Assembly: GCA_002367305.1 (NCBI GenBank)
Contig: DFBG01000049.1
Span: 5,879 to 15,467, forward strand
Direction: 5' to 3'
Source: Actinobacteria bacterium UBA3086
GTDB taxonomy: Bacteria; Actinomycetota; Coriobacteriia; Anaerosomatales; UBA3086
DNA: 9,589 bases
Under the pieces are notes generated by a model. The model had not been told where the DNA came from, did no database searches, and saw nothing but the letters and a program-made list of their open reading frames with translations. Shown in pieces: positions 1 through 5,669 of this stretch. The translations under genes and the position numbers were made by a program. Within the stretch, counting starts at the first letter, position 1, and each line of letters begins with the position of its first letter.

Positions 1-1
1 G

Positions 2-955
2 CCCATTGATTTCCAGTTCCACAATCTCATCAAAGAGCCGTACCCGCTGGGGCTCATGGGTAACTGGGACGTCATCTTCTGTCGTAACGTCACCATCTAT
101 TTCCGACTCGAATCCACTCAGCGTGTCGTGGACAACTTCTACAACAGCCTGAATCCCGGGGGATACCTGTTCATCGGTCATTCGGAGACCTTGACGAGTA
201 TCACCGATCGGTTCGAGCCGATCGAGGTTGACGGCGTGTTTCTGTATCGCAAGCCGCTGACTCGTCGGCATCAGACGTTCGGTCAGGTCGTCGAGCAACG
301 GCGGGACGAACGCACTCGGGATCGTGAGCGAGCGAAGCGCAAGGCTCGCAGGGAGGCTGCCGCTCAGGCCGAGATCAGCGCTGCTGCAGCCCGCAAAGCC
401 ATAGTTGACGCACCGGCTCAGGGAATTCTTGAAGGTACGGTGGACGAACTCGTGACTCGGGCCAAGAAGCTTTCGGCAGAAGGCGATAAGCACCAGGTTC
501 TGAGTATCATCGAGCGAGTGCTCGCTCTCGATGAGAACAACACCGACGCTTATCTGCTCGCCGCATACGCACATGCCGATGTTGGCGACTATCTCTCCGC
601 TCTCGAAGAGAGTCACAAAGCGCTGGCCATCGACCCGCTTCTGGCTGCGGCACGGTATGTTCTGGGCATCATCTATCAACAGCAGGGTGATCAGATTCGA
701 GCGTTGTCCGAGTTCAAGAAGACGATTTATATCGACCCGGGATTCGTGCTTGCGCATCTCAATATCGGAAACATTCACCGTTCCAGCGGGAACACTGCCG
801 AGTCGTGTCGTGCGTACGAGAACGCTCTTCGGCAACTGTATGCGAGTCCCAACGGTACGTGGACGGCATTTTTGGGCGGTTTCAAACCTGATCTTTTGGC
901 GGCAACTTGTGAGCGCAGTCTGATAGAGTGTCGGAAGGCGCTGGATAACACCTAG
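2..955 (+). CDS. cheR: Chemotaxis protein methyltransferase CheR with C-terminal TPR repeats (5' end missing)
   Basis: CheR transfers methyl groups from S-adenosylmethionine to glutamates of chemoreceptors, in the cytoplasm. The reading frame is open from base 2, so the first ATG at 56 is internal and the true start lies upstream of the window. The visible 317 residues begin inside the methyltransferase domain: the end of the SAM-binding fold is clear from HNLIKEPYP, WDVIFCRNVTIYF and PGGYLFIGHSET. A basic, probably helical linker follows (about bases 290-420, rich in RR, RER, KRKARRE). Four TPR-like helical pairs then run from about 436 to 845, with repeated ALxxxxxALxIDP-type signatures. 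The CheR-TPR layout is known from FrzF of Myxococcus and related CheR proteins, where the TPR mediates protein contacts. The receptor encoded downstream has no CheR-tethering pentapeptide, so the TPR may do the docking (inference). A 64-base gap separates it from cheY. Confidence 0.93.
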   Translation, partial: PIDFQFHNLIKEPYPLGLMGNWDVIFCRNVTIYFRLESTQRVVDNFYNSLNPGGYLFIGHSETLTSITDRFEPIEVDGVFLYRKPLTRRHQTFGQVVEQRRDERTRDRERAKRKARREAAAQAEISAAAARKAIVDAPAQGILEGTVDELVTRAKKLSAEGDKHQVLSIIERVLALDENNTDAYLLAAYAHADVGDYLSALEESHKALAIDPLLAAARYVLGIIYQQQGDQIRALSEFKKTIYIDPGFVLAHLNIGNIHRSSGNTAESCRAYENALRQLYASPNGTWTAFLGGFKPDLLAATCERSLIECRKALDNT

Positions 956-992
956 CGAGCAGGTGCTCGCCGGTCGAATTGACCACTGAGAA

Positions 993-1010
993 CTGCCTTT
1001 TGGCAGGAGG
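993..1010 (+). promoter_or_regulatory. Ribosome binding site of cheY, partly inside a small hairpin
   Basis: AGGAGG at 1005-1010 lies 9 bases before the ATG at 1020 and fixes that start. Immediately upstream, CTGCC (993-997) and GGCAG (1002-1006) can pair around a TTTT loop, covering the first two bases of the Shine-Dalgarno. The stem has only 5 base pairs, so any effect on translation is a guess. Confidence 0.6.
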
Positions 1011-1019
1011 GAGTCTGGC

Positions 1020-1400
1020 ATGGCCAACGCGCGGATACTCGCGGTCGACGACAGTCCCACCATCCTTGAGATGATCAAGGCGATTCTGCTGGCTGGTGGC
1101 TACGAAGTCATCACCGCGACAGATGGTGCTGAGGCGTTGGAGACGGCACGGGCTGAGATGCCCGATCTCATCCTTTTGGACGTGATGCTGCCTAAACTCG
1201 ACGGCTATCGTGTATGTCGATTGCTCAAGTTCGACCAGAAGTACAAGAGTATTCCCATCATCATGCTCACCGCCAAGACCGAAGAGGCCGCGATGGCCAC
1301 TGGTATTCGTACCGGCGCCAATCAGTACCTCACCAAGCCCATCGAGCCGGAGCGGTTGCTCGAAGCCGTTGCCGAGGAGCTCGAAAAGGTACAGGGGTAG
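1020..1400 (+). CDS. cheY: Single-domain response regulator, CheY/PilG type
   Basis: This is a stand-alone receiver domain of 126 residues, close to the usual CheY length, with no DNA-binding or enzymatic output domain. All active-site residues are present: acidic pair D10 and D11, phosphoacceptor D54 in LLDVMLP, switch T84 in MLTAK, Y103, and K106 in the TKP motif. It should be phosphorylated by the CheA encoded downstream and then bind an output target. The target could be a flagellar switch or, as with PilG/PilH or FrzZ-type regulators, a pilus or gliding machine. The very next gene, 12 bases away, is a PilB-like protein, so that product is a natural candidate partner (inference from position). 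CheY is a family-level name; no specific orthology is claimed. Confidence 0.93.
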   Translation: MANARILAVDDSPTILEMIKAILLAGGYEVITATDGAEALETARAEMPDLILLDVMLPKLDGYRVCRLLKFDQKYKSIPIIMLTAKTEEAAMATGIRTGANQYLTKPIEPERLLEAVAEELEKVQG

Positions 1401-1412
1401 GAGATCTCTCCG

Positions 1413-3272
1413 ATGGCTGACTCCAACTCCATCACGGGCCGGGTACTCGACGCCCTCATAGGTTCGGGTCTTCTGACCGCAGAGCAGGTTGCCGCCGTGC
1501 GCGATGCCGCCACGGTCGGCGCTACAACTGTGGGAGCGATACTCGCCGACCGCGGATGGGTACTCTCCAGTGACCTGGCAATCGTGTTGGAGCGCGAACT
1601 CGGCATACCCTCGGTCGATCTGACCAGTTATGCCCCCGATGATGAGGCACTGCAACTCATCCCGCCTTCTCTGGCGCGCGACCGGAACATTCTCCCGCTC
1701 TTCGAGATCGAGGGCATGCTCACTGTTGCGATAGGCGCGGCGATGGACGTGTTCACGCTCGATGAGCTCGCCGATCATCTTGGTATGGAGATCGAGGCTG
1801 TGTTGGGCGATGCCCAATCAGTGGCCGACGCGGTCGCCGTCTACTACGCAGGTGCGCAGGACGCCGCTCCTTCTGCACCTGTGGCCGACTTCATGTCCAC
1901 CGAGGACCTGCTCGCCGAGGAACCTGTTCTTGAGGTGGGTGACCTCTTTGAGGTTCCCGTCGATACGACACCGGTCGTTGCCGAGCCGCTCATTGTCGAG
2001 GACGCTGCTTCTCCTGGTGACGTCGTCGCTCCCCAGGTTGAGACGATCGAGCAAGTTGTGGAGACGCAGGTGGACCGCGAAGAGGCGGTCATCGATCTCG
2101 ATATTCTCGCCGTCGCCGATACGGCCAAGGTGGCACTTCTGGTCGCCGACATCTTGGAGCATGCGGTGCACAAGGGTGCCAATCGCATCCACCTGCTGCC
2201 GTATAAGGATGACTTCTTCCTCGTGTTCCGCGTCGCGGGACGTCTTGAGAAGATCGCGAGTGCGCCACTTTCGTTGCAGCGGCCGCTCGTTGATGGGTTC
2301 AAGAGTTACGCCAAACTCACGTCAGTGCCTTCTTCGATGCCGGCATTGGGTCGTGTGAAGACGCACATTGCCGACAACGATTTGATCCTCACCGTGTCTG
2401 CTGTGCCCACAGTGGCGGGGCAGCGTCTGGTGATCTCCTTCGCGTCGGCGAAGCCCGAGCCGCGCGAGTTGACCGATCTGGGCATGAGCGAGGCCGAGGG
2501 TCGGGCACTGCATGCCATGGTCGAGCGCGGCAGGGGGCTGCTTCTCGTTGCAGGACCCGTGGCCGGAGGACGTAGTCAGACGTACTACTCGCTGCTCGCG
2601 CATGCGGCAGCGGTGGGCAAGACCGTCTACTCGGTTGAGCAGTCGGTTGAGTATGAGATACCGGCGGTTGCCCAGGTGCTCGTGTCGCCAGGCTCGTCCG
2701 TGGGATCGGAAGCGTACTTCGCGGCCGGCATCAGTCAGGACACTGACATTATCGCCATCGACACGATGCAGTCGGTCGAGGATGTACACCTCGCGATCGA
2801 GGCGGCCGGATTGGGCAAACTTGTGATCGCCACCTTCTCGGGCGGCGATATCGTGTCGGCCGTTCGGCGCATGCTGGATCTCGGTGCCGAGCCGAACAGC
2901 CTGGCATCGGCACTCACGTTGGGAGTCGGGCAGAGGCTGGCTCGCATCAACTGCCCCAACTGCTCTCAGGAGCAGGTAGTGCCATTGTCGGATGCGATCC
3001 CTGGTGCCCGCAAGGGTATGACGACCTACGCTGGATCCGGCTGCCCCAACTGCGGAAAGAGTGGTTTCCGTGGAGCGACGGGCATCTTCGAAGTGCTGCC
3101 CTTCACTGAGCCCGTGAGGGCGACCATTGCCCGTGGTGCGTCGGCGGATGAGATTGAGAATGCGGCGCACGCTGCCGGGATGCGGTCCATGGCCGCATCT
3201 GGCCTGGCGCGCGTGACAGAGGGACTTGTCAGTCCCGAGGAGTTGAACCGCGTACTGCGGTTCTCAGAGTGA
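1413..3272 (+). CDS. PilB/GspE-like protein with degenerate ATPase motifs (probable pseudo-ATPase)
   Basis: This protein has 619 residues in an order typical of PilB/GspE assembly ATPases. An N-terminal MshEN (T2SSE_N) domain spans about residues 1-147. An acidic, probably disordered linker (148-235) follows, then an N2-like region with GANRIH at 255-260. The ATPase core and a zinc-type tetracysteine (C514, C517, C544, C547) complete it, with the family sequence TGIFEVLPF at 556-564. The catalytic motifs are lost. The Walker A place reads GPVAGGRSQ (381-389), with Arg387 for Lys. The Asp box reads VEQSVE (408-413). Walker B reads DIIAIDTMQS (445-454) without the Gly-Glu. The His box reads KLVIATFSGGD (469-479) with no His. 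The fold therefore seems kept and ATP hydrolysis improbable. AGGAG (1399-1403) is 9 bases from the ATG and overlaps the cheY stop. Its place between cheY and cheW suggests a scaffold or an output partner that binds pilus ATPases (inference). Confidence is high for the family, moderate for loss of activity. Confidence 0.85.
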   Translation: MADSNSITGRVLDALIGSGLLTAEQVAAVRDAATVGATTVGAILADRGWVLSSDLAIVLERELGIPSVDLTSYAPDDEALQLIPPSLARDRNILPLFEIEGMLTVAIGAAMDVFTLDELADHLGMEIEAVLGDAQSVADAVAVYYAGAQDAAPSAPVADFMSTEDLLAEEPVLEVGDLFEVPVDTTPVVAEPLIVEDAASPGDVVAPQVETIEQVVETQVDREEAVIDLDILAVADTAKVALLVADILEHAVHKGANRIHLLPYKDDFFLVFRVAGRLEKIASAPLSLQRPLVDGFKSYAKLTSVPSSMPALGRVKTHIADNDLILTVSAVPTVAGQRLVISFASAKPEPRELTDLGMSEAEGRALHAMVERGRGLLLVAGPVAGGRSQTYYSLLAHAAAVGKTVYSVEQSVEYEIPAVAQVLVSPGSSVGSEAYFAAGISQDTDIIAIDTMQSVEDVHLAIEAAGLGKLVIATFSGGDIVSAVRRMLDLGAEPNSLASALTLGVGQRLARINCPNCSQEQVVPLSDAIPGARKGMTTYAGSGCPNCGKSGFRGATGIFEVLPFTEPVRATIARGASADEIENAAHAAGMRSMAASGLARVTEGLVSPEELNRVLRFSE

Positions 3273-3282
3273 GGATCCGAGT

Positions 3283-3783
3283 GTGAGCCCTACCGACAAG
3301 ACAAAGGATGGCGCAGCAGAGGCGGTCACGCCGGTGCAGCTTGATATCGAGAAGATGATCGTCTTCTCGCTGCAGGCTCAGAGTTATGCGCTGCCCATCG
3401 ACTCCGTTCAGGAGATCCAGCAGATAGTCGAACTCGCCGAGGTTCCCACCTCGGTTGCTTCCGTGGTGGGCATGGTCAATCTGCGAGGGTTCGTGATCCC
3501 CGCTGTGGATATGCGACTTCTCATAGGCATGCCTCGCGCGGAGTACTCGCTTGAGACACCCATGATCATCTGCCATACGCGCGGGGTGATGATCGCACTC
3601 ATCGTGGATGAGGTTCGTGACGTGGTCGCGCTTCCGGAGGGCTGTCTGCAGCCTTCGTCCGCGATCCACTCGCTCGCCGATCGCATGATCGGAGTGTGCC
3701 GGATGGAGAATGAACTCGTATTCCTGCTGGACGTCGACAAGCTGGTCGATGTCGGCGTGCTTCCCGGGGGAGGTGGGCTGTGA
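3283..3783 (+). CDS. cheW: CheW adaptor protein (first copy)
   Basis: CheW is a cytoplasmic coupling protein of two SH3-like beta barrels that joins receptors to the CheA regulatory domain. Here 166 residues are predicted: a polar N-terminal tail of about 20 residues and then one CheW domain. Family signatures are MIVFSLQAQSYALPIDSVQEI, the conserved NLRG (66-69) followed by a VDMR segment, and the late strand ELVFLLDVDKLV. The start is GTG at 3283, with GAGGA (3271-3275) 7 bases upstream overlapping the TGA of the previous gene. Its stop overlaps the start of a second, clearly different CheW, so the two are probably translationally coupled. Having two CheW paralogues in one operon is known from Frz and Pil-Chp systems. 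Confidence 0.93.
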   Translation: MSPTDKTKDGAAEAVTPVQLDIEKMIVFSLQAQSYALPIDSVQEIQQIVELAEVPTSVASVVGMVNLRGFVIPAVDMRLLIGMPRAEYSLETPMIICHTRGVMIALIVDEVRDVVALPEGCLQPSSAIHSLADRMIGVCRMENELVFLLDVDKLVDVGVLPGGGGL

Positions 3784-3785
3784 TG
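3769..3785 (+). promoter_or_regulatory. RBS and coupled stop/start of the two cheW genes
   Basis: GGAGG (3769-3773) precedes two possible in-frame starts, GTG 3780 (6-base spacing) and ATG 3783 (9-base spacing). The TGA stop of the first cheW (3781-3783) shares its A with the ATG. ATG 3783 is preferred because the 9-base spacing matches that seen at the cheY, PilB-like and MCP genes of this operon. The choice changes the product by one residue. Confidence 0.7.
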
Positions 3786-4358
3786 ACGGATCAACCAGTC
3801 GTTCCAGGCATGCCCGGAGCCGAAGTCGTGCCCGGCAAGGACCTCGGCATCATTGCGGCAGATGTGCTACGGAGTCGTGCGGAGTCGCTGGCGGCCGAAG
3901 CAGAGATTCACGAGCTCGACGATCAGATGGGCATTCTGCTCTTTCGCCTGGGCGATGAGTGGTACGCGATCAAGGTCGAGGATGTGCGCGAGATCGACCA
4001 GGAGTACGCGCGCACACCCATCCCCTGCGTACCGGACTTCATCCTTGGGGTTGTGAACATCCGAGGAGAGATTCTCTCGGTCACCGATCTGGCTCGCATG
4101 ATGAGGATCGGATCGGTCGACGTGACAGGCGACATCCTTCCGGCGATCGTGGTCCACAACGATGATTGTGTGACAGCGTTCGTGGTCGATGAGATCGGTG
4201 ACATCGTGGACGTGCCGGTGGACTCCATCGAGCCTCCGCTTTCCACTATCGATAAGTTGCAGGCGGAGTTCATCGCCGGCTCGCTTTATGTGAACGGGTC
4301 GCTCGTCGGCCTTATGAACGTTTCGCGCATATTGGAACCGATCGTGGCAGTGGGCTGA
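3783..4358 (+). CDS. cheW: CheW adaptor protein (second copy, N-terminally extended)
   Basis: A second CheW-domain protein of 191 residues. About 45 N-terminal residues with no obvious fold precede the domain, which opens at MGILLFRLGDEWYAIKVEDV. The conserved NIRG is at 92-95 with a following LSVTDL strand, and the C-terminal strand is GLMNVSRIL. It differs strongly from the upstream CheW, so the pair is not a recent duplication. One likely couples the receptor to CheA and the other could dock another receptor or tune the array, as proposed for PilI/ChpC (family knowledge; the split of roles is not visible here). Translation is probably coupled to the upstream gene through the overlapping stop and start. 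Confidence 0.92.
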   Translation: MTDQPVVPGMPGAEVVPGKDLGIIAADVLRSRAESLAAEAEIHELDDQMGILLFRLGDEWYAIKVEDVREIDQEYARTPIPCVPDFILGVVNIRGEILSVTDLARMMRIGSVDVTGDILPAIVVHNDDCVTAFVVDEIGDIVDVPVDSIEPPLSTIDKLQAEFIAGSLYVNGSLVGLMNVSRILEPIVAVG

Positions 4359-4384
4359 CGACGAATCATCGGAGGATGTAGATC

Positions 4385-5617
4385 ATGATCAAGCGATTCA
4401 TCGACAAGTTCCGTAGCAGCTTCCTTTGGAAGTACACTGCAGTCAACCTGCTGTTCTTCCTTATATTCAATCTTGCACAATGGGCCGTTGTCATCTGGGT
4501 TATCGGCAACGGAACCGCCGACGTGTTCGGTGACATCACCACGGTCAAGTTGGTGGTAGCCGTCGCCGGTCTGATCGTGATGTGGGTCGTGTGGCTTACC
4601 GCCCTCATCGGTTTCGGCAATCGGTTCTTCGCTCCACTCGGCCTGGTGGTCGAGTCGGTCAAGGCTGCCTGCCAGGGCGAGATCGGTCATAAGGTCGAAG
4701 TCGACACGCCCGATGAGTTCGGTGTGCTTGCACGCTCGTACAACCAGATGCTCGACCTGATCGTCTATCTGATCAGGCAGACGCACGAGTCATCCCGCCG
4801 GTTGGGAGAGTCCGCCAATGAGATCCTGGCGGCGACCGAGCAGCAGGCATCTGGTTCTGCAGAGCAGGCTGCTTCGATTTCACAGACGACTGCGACGATG
4901 GAGGAACTGGCTGCCACGTATAGGCAGATCGCAGACAACGCCAACCAGGTGGTCAGCATGGCCGAGGCATCTCTCGGCAGTGCCGAGTCCGGACAGCAGG
5001 CGGTATTCAACACGCTGAGCTCCATGGAGGAGATCAAGGCTCGTTCGCAGTCTTCGGCAAACAAGATCCTGACGTTGGGTGAGCGGAGTCAGCAGATCGG
5101 TCAGGTACTCGAGATCATCAATTCGATCGCCGACCAGACCAAGATCCTCGCGCTCAACGCAGCGATCGAGGCTGCTCGCGCCGGGGAAGCCGGCAAGGGT
5201 TTCTCGGTGGTGGCTGTTGAGATCCGCAAGCTCGCCGAATCAGTGGTCAACTCAACGGATGAGATCTCGTCGATCATGATGGAGATTCAGAGTTCGGCCA
5301 ACGAGCTCGTCATCACCACTGAGCAAGAGGTCAAGCAGGTGCAGACTGGTGTCGACCTCGCTCATGTCACCGGTGAGTCGCTCGATCAGATCCTTGAGAT
5401 GATCGAGCAGACGACTGTGGCGGCCAAGGAGATATCGGCAGCCACGCAGCAGCAGAAGAGTGCGACCGATCAGGTCGTCAAGGCCATGCGGGAGGTCGCA
5501 GCAGTCGCACAGCAGACTGCGGCAGGTTCGCGACAGGTGGCCTCGTCGGCTGAAGGACTCTCCGGTATCGCCAAGGAGTCCAGCCAGGTCGGGTCCGCGT
5601 TCAGGATCGTCGACTGA
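4385..5617 (+). CDS. Methyl-accepting chemotaxis protein without a ligand-binding domain
   Basis: A membrane chemoreceptor of 410 residues, shorter than typical MCPs (about 500-650). Two hydrophobic segments (about 18-40 and 55-78) enclose a loop of only about 14 residues (41-54), so no periplasmic or extracellular sensor domain fits. A HAMP domain follows (about 80-130, FAPLGLVVESV ... PDEFGVLARSYNQML), then a long coiled-coil signalling hairpin. Its tip is D250-F273, with QTKILALNAAIEAARAGE and GKGFSVVA; Lys253 replaces the common Asn of QTNLLALN. The arms carry many Gln/Glu/Ala/Ser heptads suitable for methylation or deamidation. There is no NWETF-like CheR/CheB tether at the C-terminus, which ends GSAFRIVD. 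GGAGG (4371-4375) is 9 bases before ATG 4385. The input is probably a membrane or pilus partner, or an intracellular signal (inference). Confidence 0.95.
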   Translation: MIKRFIDKFRSSFLWKYTAVNLLFFLIFNLAQWAVVIWVIGNGTADVFGDITTVKLVVAVAGLIVMWVVWLTALIGFGNRFFAPLGLVVESVKAACQGEIGHKVEVDTPDEFGVLARSYNQMLDLIVYLIRQTHESSRRLGESANEILAATEQQASGSAEQAASISQTTATMEELAATYRQIADNANQVVSMAEASLGSAESGQQAVFNTLSSMEEIKARSQSSANKILTLGERSQQIGQVLEIINSIADQTKILALNAAIEAARAGEAGKGFSVVAVEIRKLAESVVNSTDEISSIMMEIQSSANELVITTEQEVKQVQTGVDLAHVTGESLDQILEMIEQTTVAAKEISAATQQQKSATDQVVKAMREVAAVAQQTAAGSRQVASSAEGLSGIAKESSQVGSAFRIVD

Positions 5618-5654
5618 TCACTCGATCTGGTCTGCATTCGCCCAACCGTACGGG

Positions 5655-5669
5655 AAGGACATCGCAATG
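5655..5669 (+). promoter_or_regulatory. RBS that fixes the cheA start
   Basis: AAGGA (5655-5659) sits 7 bases before ATG 5667. The frame is open upstream to an ATG at 5487 and further, but that stretch encodes Arg/Ser-rich sequence over the 3' end of the MCP gene and has no family similarity. The HPt domain begins directly after Met 5667. Confidence 0.75.

Noticed and set aside
979..984. TTGACC as a -35 element of a promoter for cheY
   Set aside because: No acceptable -10 hexamer lies 16-18 bases downstream; the place reads GGCAGG, part of the ribosome binding site region.
882..1817. Antisense open frame of 311 residues
   Set aside because: It lies opposite cheR, cheY and the PilB-like gene, has no recognisable domain and is a typical by-product of GC-rich codon use. 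The same holds for the antisense frames at 2322-3170 and 6675-7781.
5460..5666. Upstream extension of the cheA frame
   Set aside because: It overlaps the MCP gene in another frame and encodes Arg/Ser-rich sequence with no family match. ATG 5667 has its own Shine-Dalgarno and begins the HPt domain.
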